Positions 29,017 to 38,602 are shown, counted from the stretch's first letter. The stretch is 52,153 nt of DNA from Gemmatimonadaceae bacterium (GCA_016742275.1 JACVCD010000026.1:1-52153), one strand, 5' to 3'. Numbers and translations: made by a program. The notes: a model not told the origin generated them from the sequence alone.

Positions 29017-29034
29017 ACTGACCAGCCGGTCAGT
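29017..29034. promoter_or_regulatory. TetR-type operator palindrome
   Basis: ACTGACC-AGCC-GGTCAGT, exact 7-bp arms with a 4-bp spacer, starting 16 bp upstream of the tetR ATG. Position and symmetry fit an autorepressor site overlapping the promoter. A weak -35-like TTTACT reads on the minus strand at 29039-29034. Confidence 0.75.
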
Positions 29035-29054
29035 AAATAGCTAGAAATGGAAAA

Positions 29055-29079
29055 GGCGGAAGGATCAAATCCTCCCGCC
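29055..29079 (-). terminator. Intrinsic terminator after the small membrane protein gene
   Basis: Stem ggcggaaggat / atcctcccgcc (one mismatch) with a 3-nt loop. On the minus strand it is followed by TTTTCCATTT. It lies 27 bp past the stop of the 29107-29292 gene and separates it from the tetR promoter. Confidence 0.7.
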
Positions 29080-29106
29080 GAAATCCGTCCTGCGAACTAC
29101 TCCAGC

Positions 29107-29292
29107 TTAGACGAGCGTCGCCGAAACCGTCGAAACGGACGAATGGGCCTTGGCTTCACCATGACCGGCGAACTGCCCGTTGGTCCAGATCACGATGCCG
29201 TAGAGGATGGCGCCCACCAGAATGGCGCCGCCAATCAGTCCCGTGAACGCGGCGCCCATATCGCTGCCGCCGTGGTTGTCGTGTCCAGCCAT
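29107..29292 (-). CDS. Small single-span membrane protein
   Basis: 61 aa from ATG 29292; the open frame continues upstream to 29370 but that part overlaps the cyclophilin gene and is unlikely. The N-terminus is His/Gly-rich and soluble (MAGHDNHGGSDMGAAF). One membrane helix follows (TGLIGGAILVGAILYGIVIW), then a Ser/Thr/Ala-rich tail. No family recognised. It lies 37 bp downstream of the cyclophilin gene on the same strand and is followed by a good terminator, supporting a real gene. Confidence 0.7.
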   Translation of the reverse strand: MAGHDNHGGSDMGAAFTGLIGGAILVGAILYGIVIWTNGQFAGHGEAKAHSSVSTVSATLV

Positions 29293-29329
29293 GATGATCT
29301 CGTTGGAAGGGAAGGAGTGTGCCGGCGTA

Positions 29330-29791
<462 letters not shown>

Positions 29792-29826
29792 GATTTCCGC
29801 TTTGAGAGGATGAGATGTGAAAGTTA

Positions 29827-30115
29827 AAAGCGTAAAGGGAGTGGCGTAAGGTTGGACGGCGGGAAGGAACAGCGGTCGATCGGTACTGCGTGTCGATCGG
29901 TACTGCGTAAGGAGAACAGCGTAAGGTTGGAGGGGCGTAAAGGGACAGCAATCGACCGAAACGCGTAAAGGGTGAGCGGGGCCGCGTAAAGAGTTGCCGC
30001 AGTCTCGCGTGCAGTCCCCTTACGCCCCTCAGCTCACCCTTTACGCAGTACCGGTCGGTTGCTTCTCCTTCCCGCCCCTCAACCTTACGCCCGCAGCTCC
30101 TTTACGCTGTTCCGT
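29827..30115. repeat. Palindromic gap of gcgtaaagg words with a tandem 17-mer
   Basis: The whole gap between two minus-strand genes is made of gcgtaaagg-type words: forward to about 29995 and mostly inverted (cctttacgc, ccttacgcc) from 30010 on. A perfect tandem 17-bp duplication lies at 29875-29891 and 29892-29908. 30066-30092 is identical over 27 nt to 38556-38582 in another gap. Folding gives a large imperfect hairpin centred near 30000. No ORF. Confidence 0.8.
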
Positions 30116-30817
30116 TCATGCCGTTCGCTTCTCAAGGCGCAAGACTGTCGGCACTGTCATCGCCAGAATCCGCAGATCATTGGCCACGGTGCGCCGCGCG
30201 AGGTACTGAAGATCGTACTCGACTTTCCGGCGCACATCGTCCACCGAGGCGTCGTAGGGCTGCGACACCTGAGCGAGACCGGTAATACCGGGACGCACAC
30301 GATGGCGGAGCTGGTAGTTGTCGACCTGGTCCTTGAGCTGCAGCACGATCTGCGGACGCTCGGGACGCGGGCCCACGAGATTCATGTCGCCGCGCAGCAC
30401 ATTGAAGAGCTGCGGTAACTCGTCGATGCGGGTATCGCGCAGAAAGCGTCCGACGGGCGTGACACGCGGATCATCGGGCGTAGCCCACACCGGCTGCCCT
30501 TCCTGTTCGGCGCCCACATGCATGGTGCGCAGCTTGAAGATCGTGAATGGGCGTCCGCCCAGATCTTCACCACGACGGCCGCGCGGAATGTCGTCGCGAT
30601 TGCGACGATCCATCCCCACACGCACCTGACGATAAATGACCGGTCCGCGCGACGTGAGTCGAACGGCCAGCATGGCCAGCAAAAGGAACGGCATCGTGAG
30701 CAGAAGCAGAACGAGCGCCATCAACACATTGGCAGCACGCACCAACTCCGGATCCACCCCCGCCTCCATCGGCGTAGGGTCCAGCTCATTGACCGACGAT
30801 TCCCAGAGTCGCAGCAT
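30116..30817 (-). CDS. Bacterial sugar transferase (undecaprenyl-phosphate glycosyl-1-phosphate transferase family)
   Basis: 233 aa from ATG 30817, preceded by GGGGA. A TTG-initiated form from 30997 would add 60 residues of uncertain reality. One membrane hairpin (AANVLMALVLLLLTMPFLLLAMLAVRLTS) is followed by the catalytic domain: GPVIYRQVRVG, FKLRTMHV, RIDELPQLFNVLRGDMN and GPRPERP. The family starts polysaccharide or glycan repeat synthesis by moving a sugar-1-phosphate onto the lipid carrier. An insertion rich in Arg/Asp (MDRRNRDDIPRGRRGEDLGG) lies before the FKLRTM motif. No other capsule genes are nearby. Divergent from the CsgG-like operon over a 243-bp gap. Confidence 0.9.
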   Translation of the reverse strand: MLRLWESSVNELDPTPMEAGVDPELVRAANVLMALVLLLLTMPFLLLAMLAVRLTSRGPVIYRQVRVGMDRRNRDDIPRGRRGEDLGGRPFTIFKLRTMHVGAEQEGQPVWATPDDPRVTPVGRFLRDTRIDELPQLFNVLRGDMNLVGPRPERPQIVLQLKDQVDNYQLRHRVRPGITGLAQVSQPYDASVDDVRRKVEYDLQYLARRTVANDLRILAMTVPTVLRLEKRTA

Positions 30818-31060
30818 CGCTTCCCCGAAATGAGATAACAGCACCGTGACACAATAGCCGCGCTCTGTGATGAACGAAAGCTCATCCGGCCGCCGGCGAG
30901 ACACGCGGGCCAACGGTGTGACAGTGCGCACACCACAGCCGACGGAACGCAACACTCGCCGTGTGCCAACATCGAGTGCAACATGAAGCGTGCTCAATCA
31001 GTGCGGCATGGGCTGGTCAGCCCATACGCCTCGCAGGTCCCTCCCAAGCCCGCCGCGACG

Positions 31061-31993
31061 ATGCGCGTCTTTTCTCCACCACTCATCCTCACATTCGGTC
31101 TGCTCGGCGTTGCGCTGAGTACCGGATGCGCCACCACGGCCTCCGATCCGCGCGCTGCGGTGCGCGAAGCGATGGCAACGGAATCGCGCATCGACGCCAC
31201 ACGATTCCCGGCGCGAACGGTGGCGGTGCTGCCACTGCCGGCATCGGCGAATGACAGCATTGGTACGCTCGTCGGGTGGGCTGTCTCGGACATGCTGGTG
31301 CAGGACCTCGCGCAAACGCGTCGTCTACGATTGCTCGAACGTCAGCGCATCGGCGCTGTCATTGCCGAACTCGATCTGGCACGCAGTGGGCGGGTCGATA
31401 CAGCGACTGCCCCACGCGCCGGTCGGCTGCTTGGTGCACGTCGTGTCATCACCGGTGCTGTCACACGTATTGATCCCGCATCCATGGGGGCGCGTGCACG
31501 CTATCGGTACACGGCACGTGTGCTCGATGTGGCAACTGGTGCAGCGTCCGCTCCAGTGGAAGTCACTTTCCCACTCAACGATGTCCTGCGTGCGCAGGCG
31601 CGACTCAGCAATCAGCTGGTCGTTGCACTGGGGCTCTCGACACGCGATGCCGCCCGGATTGGACGCGACACGACGATCGCCGTGAGTAGCGATGCGCTGA
31701 TTCGCTATGGACGCGGTGTCCAGGCTCTCGCACTCGGCAACACCGCAGTAGGCGTGGCCAATCTGCGTGACGCGCAGCGTCTTGCGCCGAATTTTGCGAG
31801 CGCCGCGCGAGCGGTGCGTGAAGCGGAGGCGCCAGCGTCACCACTGGATACCGACGAGCGACGTGCACGATTGCGTGATGTGGCCGTGTCGGTCGCGCCG
31901 CTTGCTCCGGTTCGCACGGCGGAAGCCGTTGATGTCACGGCCGCTCGCACGGTACCGCAGCTCACCATTGGTGTGGTGATCATCCTGCCATGA
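31061..31993 (+). CDS. CsgG-like lipoprotein
   Basis: 310 aa from ATG 31061, preferred over 30983 because it opens with a lipoprotein signal ending GVALSTGC (lipobox). Residues about 45-180 match the CsgG/FlgO pattern: VAVLPLPASANDSIGTLVGW, DMLVQDLAQTRRLRLLERQR and AGRLLGARRVITGAVTRI. CsgG forms the curli secretion channel, but many CsgG-like lipoproteins are not channels, and the transmembrane hairpin residues cannot be identified here. The C-terminal part resembles a TPR pair (YGRGVQALALGNTAVGVANL). The stop overlaps the start of the next gene (ATGA). Confidence 0.82.
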   Translation: MRVFSPPLILTFGLLGVALSTGCATTASDPRAAVREAMATESRIDATRFPARTVAVLPLPASANDSIGTLVGWAVSDMLVQDLAQTRRLRLLERQRIGAVIAELDLARSGRVDTATAPRAGRLLGARRVITGAVTRIDPASMGARARYRYTARVLDVATGAASAPVEVTFPLNDVLRAQARLSNQLVVALGLSTRDAARIGRDTTIAVSSDALIRYGRGVQALALGNTAVGVANLRDAQRLAPNFASAARAVREAEAPASPLDTDERRARLRDVAVSVAPLAPVRTAEAVDVTAARTVPQLTIGVVIILP

Positions 31994-33231
31994 CCATACG
32001 CACGAAAACTTCAAAGATCGCGCGTGTGGGCACGCAAGCAGTGCAGACAATGGCGCTAGGTGCAGTGCTGTCTGTCGTGACGGCATTCAGTGCAACAGCA
32101 CAACCGGGACGTCCATCGGCGCAGATAGCGTGGCATCAATGGTCACCATCGGAAAGTGTTGGCCGCGATAGCGCTGCTGGTGTTACGGGCCTCTCGCAGA
32201 TGGCGGTCCCACTCTCATGGCGCTTTGGCGCGACACAGCGTGTGTCGTTCGATATCGCAACGGCCGCTGCACGTACGCAGGTCACGCGGCGCCTGGGCGG
32301 AGTCGAAACCAACAGCACACTGAGTGGACTCACCGATACACGCGTGCTGCTCACCGCGACTGCACTGGACGAGCGTCTTGCAGTGCTGGTTGGTGCAAAC
32401 ATTCCGACAGGCAAGACCAAGCTCAATGCCGAGGAGTTGATTGTGCTCGGCACCATGGCGGCACCTGCGGTGGCAGCGCCAGTGGCCGCGCATGGCATCG
32501 GTACCAGTCTCACAGCGGGACTGAGCGCCACGGCTCCGATGGGAACGTGGAACATCACGGGTGGCGTTGGCTACGAGCAGCGTCAGGAATTTTCACCGTT
32601 CTATCTGGCCGATGGTGTGAGCAGCGTTTCCGGTACGCTGGCGCCCGGCAATGTGCTGACGCTATCAGCCCGACTCGATGGTGATATTGGTGACGCGTCA
32701 GTTGTGCTGGATGGCAGCGTGCGACAGTTCGATGCGGACTTTTTCGCAGTGCGATCCGTTCAAATCAGCTCATCGTCGACACAGGGCAATTACGCCGAGG
32801 CCAACTATCGCCTCGGGCCAATCGCCAACATCGCACTCCGTGTGTTGCCGGGTGGCCAAAGTGCGCGGGATCTGGCGTTCACTGCACAGCTGCAGCATCG
32901 GCGACCATTCGAATCTGCGCCGGGTGTGACGCTCGCTAATAGCGGGGCAAATCTGATGTCCGCCGGCCTCGCGGGAACGCTCACACGTCGTGATGCATGG
33001 CGATTGGGCGGAGGATTCGAGGCGCGTCGATACACGGGAATCGATGCTGATACGTCGCTGGTAGCGGCGGCGCTCACGGAAGCGGTGGGTAGTCTGCAGT
33101 TCGTATTCCCGCTGTCGCGCGGTGAGTTTGCACTGACGAGTGCACTGGGCATTGGCACGATAACTGTGCCAGGCCGTGAGAGTGTCGGTGCGCGTCGCCT
33201 TACACTGCGCGGCGAATGGAGGGTGCGCTGA
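31990..33231 (+). CDS. Predicted outer-membrane beta-barrel protein
   Basis: 413 aa. Signal peptide about 1-38 (ALGAVLSVVTAFSATAQ). The rest is alternating amphipathic strands with many Gly/Ala/Thr turns (VSFDIATAAARTQV, LTAGLSATAPMGTWNITGGVGYEQ, LAFTAQLQHRRP, AGTLTRRDAWRLGGGFEARRY) ending in aromatic/basic residues. No specific family is recognised. Four-base overlap with the upstream lipoprotein gene and one-base stop/start overlap with the next (TGATG) mean the three are co-translated, so the barrel may help place the large lipoprotein at the surface (inference). Confidence 0.75.
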   Translation: MTIRTKTSKIARVGTQAVQTMALGAVLSVVTAFSATAQPGRPSAQIAWHQWSPSESVGRDSAAGVTGLSQMAVPLSWRFGATQRVSFDIATAAARTQVTRRLGGVETNSTLSGLTDTRVLLTATALDERLAVLVGANIPTGKTKLNAEELIVLGTMAAPAVAAPVAAHGIGTSLTAGLSATAPMGTWNITGGVGYEQRQEFSPFYLADGVSSVSGTLAPGNVLTLSARLDGDIGDASVVLDGSVRQFDADFFAVRSVQISSSSTQGNYAEANYRLGPIANIALRVLPGGQSARDLAFTAQLQHRRPFESAPGVTLANSGANLMSAGLAGTLTRRDAWRLGGGFEARRYTGIDADTSLVAAALTEAVGSLQFVFPLSRGEFALTSALGIGTITVPGRESVGARRLTLRGEWRVR

Positions 33232-35906
33232 TGCGTCATTCTCTGCGGTCTGCTGCCGTCTCCATGTTCGTGCTGTTCGCAGCGGCAGCATGTTATGGCT
33301 CGTTCGAGCCAACACGTAAGTCTGAAGCACAGTTGGGCATCACCGTCAGTGCTCAACCCTCTACTCAGCTACGCACATCGACCAGCGCGGCTCCGGCATC
33401 GGTGGAGGTTGTCGTAGGACACATGCGCGGGGGTACACCGCCACTACTTGAATTGGCACGAACAGTGGTGCCGCCCGATAGTGGCGGACGGCGTGTGACA
33501 CTGACCTTCGATCTTTCCAGCTGTCTCGAGACGGGTGCAAACACATGCGCCCTCTATGTGCGTGTCCGACTGCGTGATGCGGCTGGTGTGGTTTTTGATT
33601 CGTCGCAGGTGGGCCCGCTCGTCGCGCAGGCGGGTGTGTTTCTCGAAGCGCCCACCGTGCGATTCCGTGGCACCGCACGATTGGTGGCGGTCGATACGTT
33701 GCTGCGTCTGGGTGTCGGACAATCAGCGCCGGCGCGTGTGCAGGCACTGGACTCTGCTGGGCAGGTACTCGCAGGACGCACCCTGACGTGGCGGACGCGT
33801 GATGCCGCCGTGGCCACCGTGACGGCTGATGGTGTGGTCACTGCCGTCGGACCTGGTGCCACACAAGTGGATGCCACGCGGGACAATCTCACCGCATCGG
33901 TGCGAGTGGTCGTTCCGGTGATCGAGACATTCACATTTACATCACCGGTGACGCGCACGACGACGCGGCAGGTAGTGACGACCACCACCGTGTTGCGTGT
34001 CGCACAGGGACGCAGCACGCGTGTTCGGTATCGCACCAGCAACGCGGCCATCGCGACGGTTGATACAGTCGGGCGCATCACCACCATCAGCGAAGGCGGG
34101 GTGGTGATCTCGGCCATCGCTGACGCTGATACCACCGATCAGCGTACCATTGCCCTCACCGTCGAGTCGTTCCGCGCTGCTGTGGAGCTTCGGCGTGTCA
34201 TCACCGGTTCACGCGAGCCCATTCCCGGGCACGTGTATGGCGTAACCGGTACACAAACCGATTCCATGTTTGCGGCGGTCTGTACTGACGCACAGAGCGG
34301 TCGTGTGTCGCGACTGGCGGGAACCGCATGGCAGCAGGTCGGCGGCACAATTCCGGACTGTGTGCGGTCGGTGGCCCTCGTTCCTGGTGCCGGACTCTTC
34401 TCCTCCGGATCAACCGTGCGCCGCTTCAACGGCACCGATTGGGTGAGTGACAACGCACCAACTTCGCTGTTTACACTCGCTGCGGTTGGCCCGCGTCTCG
34501 TGGCCGTTGGTGCGAACGGCGCGGCAGGTATACGTGAAAACGGCAGCTGGCGCAGCATTCCCTCTGTTACATCGCTGCTGCTCGATCATGTGGCGGGAAG
34601 CGCGGATGGAACCATTCTCGCCGCGTCATCGATCGGGCAGTTGTGGCGACTGGTCAATGATCGCTGGACGACCGTCACCGGGTTCAACATCGGCAGCATC
34701 TTTACGATTGCGGTGGTCAGCGCGAACGAGATGTATGTGGCCGGTAGTGATCCGACGAGTGGTGTGATGGTCGTCCGACGATTCGATGGCAGCTTGTGGC
34801 GCACGCAATCACTCCAGGGCGGGTACGCACTGAGGTCCATTGTCGCAGCAGGCACACTGCGCATGGCCGTGAATTCCGTTGGCCAGACGCTGCGCCTCGT
34901 CGGTGAACAGTGGGTGCTCGATCAGGCCGTGGTGGCCTCCGACCCGCGGATGGCGATGGCGGCGAATGGTGATGCGGTCATCGGAGCGCTGAGTGGGACC
35001 ACACATATGCGCCGCAATGGTGTGTGGACACGTTTGTCGCACGTGCCGTCGTATCACGCGATATGGGCTGCCAATCCGCGATTCATTCTAGGTGGTGGCA
35101 CCGAAGGTTCGGTGGATTTCTTCGACGGAACGAGTTGGCGCACTATTCGAGGGCCTAATGGACCTGCCGACGTCACCGGTATCTGGGGACCGGACTCTAC
35201 ACTGGCCTACATCGCCATCGGCACATCGCTCTTCCGATGGCAGGGTGGTCGTCTTGATTCGCTGGGTGTGTATACCGCCAACAGCATCAGCGCCATTTGG
35301 GGTGTATCAGCTACGCGGTTCTGGCTGACCACGCTGCGCGGCGAAGTGGTGCAGGTGGAGAACGGTGTGCCCTCCATTGTCGCATCGGTGTCGCAGGGCC
35401 TGAGCTCCATCAGCGGCATTCGCGCTGGCACGGGTACCGCCTCACGTGCCGTAGCGATCTATGCATCCGGTGGTGGTGGCTCCGTGTTGCGATTCGACGG
35501 GCTGCGATGGTTCTCGGAGAACGTTGGATCGCAGGACTATCTGGTCAGCGTCTTTGCTGCCGACTCTGCCGTTGCGTGGGTGGCAACCTACGATGGCGCG
35601 CCACCTCGTGTGCGTGGAGTTAACGGACAGTGGACTTCGAGCAATGGTCCGTCGTCCGCATACTGGGTAGCCGGAACGGGGCCGCGTGATGTGTATGCCG
35701 GTAGCGCTGTCGCCACATCCCATTTCGATGGCACCCGGTGGGCGACATTGCCACAACCAGTACCTGATGCCGGTGTGCCGATCTCTTATCTCAACGGCAC
35801 CAACGCGTTTGCGTTGCCAACGGGAGGACTGCTGCTCGGGCGCATGCTGCGCACGCTGTATGTTGGCGTACCCGCCAGCGGCGAAGTGATTGGCACACCA
35901 CGATAG
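33231..35906 (+). CDS. Large Ig-like/propeller-repeat lipoprotein
   Basis: 891 aa from ATG 33231, with GGAGGG seven bases upstream; an earlier in-frame ATG (33216) lies inside the barrel gene. The lipoprotein signal ends VLFAAAAC (Cys21). Residues 55-140 are a beta domain with one Cys pair (C98, C106). Two Big_2-type Ig domains follow (about 145-230 and 235-315). Then about 570 residues of repeats with 'F(N/D)G..W......L..V' cores (FNGTDWVSDN, FDGSLWRTQS, FDGTSWRTI, FDGLRWFSEN, FDGTRWATL), likely one or two beta-propellers. The same architecture occurs at 1-1584. Likely a surface adhesion or binding protein; ligand unknown. Third gene of the CsgG-like operon. Confidence 0.85.
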   Translation: MRHSLRSAAVSMFVLFAAAACYGSFEPTRKSEAQLGITVSAQPSTQLRTSTSAAPASVEVVVGHMRGGTPPLLELARTVVPPDSGGRRVTLTFDLSSCLETGANTCALYVRVRLRDAAGVVFDSSQVGPLVAQAGVFLEAPTVRFRGTARLVAVDTLLRLGVGQSAPARVQALDSAGQVLAGRTLTWRTRDAAVATVTADGVVTAVGPGATQVDATRDNLTASVRVVVPVIETFTFTSPVTRTTTRQVVTTTTVLRVAQGRSTRVRYRTSNAAIATVDTVGRITTISEGGVVISAIADADTTDQRTIALTVESFRAAVELRRVITGSREPIPGHVYGVTGTQTDSMFAAVCTDAQSGRVSRLAGTAWQQVGGTIPDCVRSVALVPGAGLFSSGSTVRRFNGTDWVSDNAPTSLFTLAAVGPRLVAVGANGAAGIRENGSWRSIPSVTSLLLDHVAGSADGTILAASSIGQLWRLVNDRWTTVTGFNIGSIFTIAVVSANEMYVAGSDPTSGVMVVRRFDGSLWRTQSLQGGYALRSIVAAGTLRMAVNSVGQTLRLVGEQWVLDQAVVASDPRMAMAANGDAVIGALSGTTHMRRNGVWTRLSHVPSYHAIWAANPRFILGGGTEGSVDFFDGTSWRTIRGPNGPADVTGIWGPDSTLAYIAIGTSLFRWQGGRLDSLGVYTANSISAIWGVSATRFWLTTLRGEVVQVENGVPSIVASVSQGLSSISGIRAGTGTASRAVAIYASGGGGSVLRFDGLRWFSENVGSQDYLVSVFAADSAVAWVATYDGAPPRVRGVNGQWTSSNGPSSAYWVAGTGPRDVYAGSAVATSHFDGTRWATLPQPVPDAGVPISYLNGTNAFALPTGGLLLGRMLRTLYVGVPASGEVIGTPR

Positions 35907-35914
35907 TGCGGGTC

Positions 35915-35956
35915 GATAGCCGATAGCGGCCGCTACACGGTTGCTATTCGGCTATC
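35915..35956. terminator. Bidirectional hairpin between convergent genes
   Basis: gatagccgatagc (35915-35927) pairs with gctattcggctatc (35943-35956) with one extra base; the loop is GC-rich. It begins nine bases after the plus-strand stop and overlaps the last codons of nth on the minus strand. Confidence 0.6.
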
Positions 35957-36678
35957 CCGGCACTTGGGCACACGTCGGCCACTACGCATTGCGCGCACGC
36001 AGGCTTGCGCGCGAAGCAGGTGCGTCGACCGTGCCAGATAAGCAAGTGGCTGAGGAGCGCCCAATCTTCGCGAGGAAAGAGTGGCATCAGCGCCTTCTCA
36101 ATGGCCACCGGATCCGGTTCACGCGTGAGTCCCATGCGGCGCACCAGTCGCTGCACATGCGTGTCCACCACGATGCCTTCGTTGATGCCGAACGCGTTGC
36201 CAAGAATCACATTGGCGGTTTTGCGTCCGACGCCGGGTAGCGGAATCAGCTCCGCAATACTGCGCGGAACCTGCCCGGCGTACTTGTTGACCAGCAGCGA
36301 GGCCATGCCGATCAGGTTCTTCGCCTTGGCACGATAGAACCCCGTGGAGCGCACAATCTCCTCCACGTCTTCCGTCACGGCCTCGCTGAGCGCCTGCGCA
36401 TCAGGATAGGCGCGAAACAGCTGCGGTGTGACGAGATTCACCCGCACATCCGTGCATTGCGCGGACAGGATCGTTGCACAGAGCAACTCAAAGGCATTGC
36501 GATGATCGAGTTCGCAATGCGCATCGGGGTACTCGGCCTTGAGGCGTTCGAGTACCACGCCGGCAATGCGCAGCTTCTCTGTCTTGGTCTTGGGGCTCAA
36601 CGCAACCGGCGCTGCGCGCTGCGATGGCTTTTGACCAAGTGTACGACTGCTACGGGTGCTGGTTTTTCGTGCTGGCAC
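35944..36678 (-). CDS. nth: Endonuclease III
   Basis: 244 aa from GTG 36678; the first ~30 residues are a basic Ser/Thr-rich extension beyond the usual ~211. Bifunctional DNA glycosylase/AP lyase for oxidised pyrimidines. The helix-hairpin-helix is LPGVGRKTANVILG, containing the catalytic Lys. The catalytic Asp is in VDTHVQRLVRR. The 4Fe-4S loop is CFARKPACAQCVVADVC (C-x6-C-x2-C-x5-C). It lies 23 bp after polX on the same strand, forming a base-excision-repair pair. Confidence 0.97.
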   Translation of the reverse strand: MPARKTSTRSSRTLGQKPSQRAAPVALSPKTKTEKLRIAGVVLERLKAEYPDAHCELDHRNAFELLCATILSAQCTDVRVNLVTPQLFRAYPDAQALSEAVTEDVEEIVRSTGFYRAKAKNLIGMASLLVNKYAGQVPRSIAELIPLPGVGRKTANVILGNAFGINEGIVVDTHVQRLVRRMGLTREPDPVAIEKALMPLFPREDWALLSHLLIWHGRRTCFARKPACAQCVVADVCPSAGIAE

Positions 36679-36701
36679 GTCGGATATCGTTTTCGCTTTG
36701 C

Positions 36702-38486
36702 TCAGATGGCGCGCAGATGTGGACGTGCCACAGACGATGCGGTGTCCGCCTGTGCCCGGCGCGCACGCGCAAAGGTAAGGACTTCATCGGCCGTGCGCGT
36801 GTTGAGCACGTGCTGTGCCCGTAGCCAGCCCTTTCGAGCCTGAGCAACACCCAGCGTGATATTCTCGAGGCCCATCGGCGAATGCGCGTCGGGACCGATG
36901 CTCACCATTGTGCCCTTTTCTGCCGCAATGCGGCACGCGCGCCAATCGATATCGAGACGGTGTGGATCGGCATTGAGTTCGATCGCCACGCCGACCGCTC
37001 CCGCCTTTTCAATGACCGCGTCGAGGTCGATGGCGTACGGCTCACGTGTGAGCAGCAGTCGGCCCGTTGGGTGACCGAGAATGGTGAGATGCGGATCATC
37101 GAGCGCCTTGAGCACACGATTGGTCATCTGCTCGGCGTTCATGCCATAGCGCGTATGCACTGAGCCAATCACGAAATCGAAGCGATCGAGAAATGCCGCA
37201 TCGTAATCCACGCGGCCACAGGGCAGGATATCTGCCTCGATGCCTTTGAGGACACGGAAGTCCACACCCTCCGCCGCAAACCGGGCGTTGAGTGTGTCGA
37301 TTTCCTCGTGCTGCTCGATGATACGATCGCGCGACAAACCACCGGCGTAGGTATTGGATTGCGAATGATCCGACACGCCGAGGTAGCGAAGCCCGCGCGC
37401 CATGGCGGCCTGCGCCATCTGTTCGATCGTGGCGCCACCATCGCTGTACTGCGAATGACAGTGCAGCGCACCACGCAGATCGCGTTCCTCCACCAGGGTC
37501 GGCAGCGCATGCGAAGCCGCCACTTCAAGCTCCCCGGTACCTTCCCGCAACTCGGGCGGAACGTAGGCCAGGTCGAGCAACTGATAGAGGTGCTGTTCGG
37601 TCGGAATGGCGACCACGGCGCCATCACTATCGCGCAGTTCATCGCCGGTGAGCACGTACCCGCGCGCTGTCGCGCGCTCGGTCACCTGCTTTACGTGCTG
37701 TGAGCTGCCGGTGGCACGCCACAGGGCAAGCGCAAAATGCTCGGGGCGTACGCAGGACAGGTCCACACGCACGCCATCATCAAGGCGCAGCGAGAGGGTT
37801 CGTCCGCCACCACCCAGGACTTCGCGTACTCCGCGCATCTGCGCCAGTGATGCCGCCACCACACTTGGTGAACCACGCACGGCCGCCACGAGATCCACAT
37901 CGCGCACGATTTCCATACGACGACGAATGGAACCCGCCACTTCAAGCTGTAGCACATCGGTCTGGCTTCGCAGCGCATCGGCAATGCGTTCTGCTTCCGC
38001 CCGCCCGTGCTGCCACAGCACGTAGGCTCCCGCCGCGCGAAGATCGGCAATGCCCTTGAGCACTTTCTCCGCTGTCTTGGCGCCGAACTTTGGCAGCGAC
38101 TCCAGGCGACCTTCCCGAGCCGCCGCCTCGAGATCCTGCAGCGTATCGATGTCGAGATTGTCGTGGATGCTGCGAATACGTGCCGGTCCAAGTCCGGGCA
38201 CGCGCAGCATTTCCATGAGACCCTCTGGCGTCTCTTCCTGCAACCGCTCGAGCAGCCCCGAGCTGTTGGTCTCCGCGAGGTCCTGCAGAACGCCGAGCGC
38301 TGCTGCCGACAACACATCAGGAGCCGCCAGCTCACGCTTCAGCGCATCGACCAGTGGCTTGTCGCCGAGTGCCGCGACAACACGCGCCGCCGTGGCCATG
38401 GCCTTGATGGAGAATTTGTCCTCATCGTGCAACTCCATGAGGACGGAGATCTGACTCAGTGCGTGGGCCGCCGCCCGACATTCCAT
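36702..38486 (-). CDS. polX: DNA polymerase/3'-5' exonuclease PolX
   Basis: 594 aa family X polymerase with a C-terminal PHP domain. N-terminal helices contain HhH motifs (LRVPGLGPARIRSIHDNL; LPKFGAKTAEKVLKGI). The palm has GSIRRRMEIVRDVDLVAAV with the metal-binding DxD. The PHP nuclease has HCHSQYSDGG, GVSDHSQ, GIEADIL, GSVHTRYG, LGHPTGR and GPDAHSP, all metal ligands apparently intact. Gap filling plus exonuclease/AP repair activities are known for the family. Co-directional with nth downstream. The start ATG lacks a clear ribosome-binding site. Upstream is the repeat at 38540-38602. Confidence 0.96.
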   Translation of the reverse strand: MECRAAAHALSQISVLMELHDEDKFSIKAMATAARVVAALGDKPLVDALKRELAAPDVLSAAALGVLQDLAETNSSGLLERLQEETPEGLMEMLRVPGLGPARIRSIHDNLDIDTLQDLEAAAREGRLESLPKFGAKTAEKVLKGIADLRAAGAYVLWQHGRAEAERIADALRSQTDVLQLEVAGSIRRRMEIVRDVDLVAAVRGSPSVVAASLAQMRGVREVLGGGGRTLSLRLDDGVRVDLSCVRPEHFALALWRATGSSQHVKQVTERATARGYVLTGDELRDSDGAVVAIPTEQHLYQLLDLAYVPPELREGTGELEVAASHALPTLVEERDLRGALHCHSQYSDGGATIEQMAQAAMARGLRYLGVSDHSQSNTYAGGLSRDRIIEQHEEIDTLNARFAAEGVDFRVLKGIEADILPCGRVDYDAAFLDRFDFVIGSVHTRYGMNAEQMTNRVLKALDDPHLTILGHPTGRLLLTREPYAIDLDAVIEKAGAVGVAIELNADPHRLDIDWRACRIAAEKGTMVSIGPDAHSPMGLENITLGVAQARKGWLRAQHVLNTRTADEVLTFARARRAQADTASSVARPHLRAI

Positions 38487-38539
38487 CCAGGAAATCTAAT
38501 CAATTCGGTGGACGGTACCGCGAGCCTACTCACAACTGT

Positions 38540-38602
38540 TTGTTCCGCCCGCAGTTCCTTCCCGCCCCTCAACCTTACGCCCCTTTCCTTACGCAGTTCC
38601 TA
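38540..38602. repeat. ccttacgc-word repeat, same family as 29.8-30.1 kb
   Basis: Contains 38556-38582, identical over 27 nt to 30066-30092, followed by ccctttccttacgcagttcc. It lies between the unknown gene at 38617 and polX. It is in inverse orientation to the block at 39083-39170 on the other side of the unknown gene. Confidence 0.75.

Noticed and set aside
30818-30997. 60-residue N-terminal extension of the sugar transferase
   Set aside because: Would need a TTG start; the ATG at 30817 already gives the normal membrane hairpin and has GGGGA upstream.
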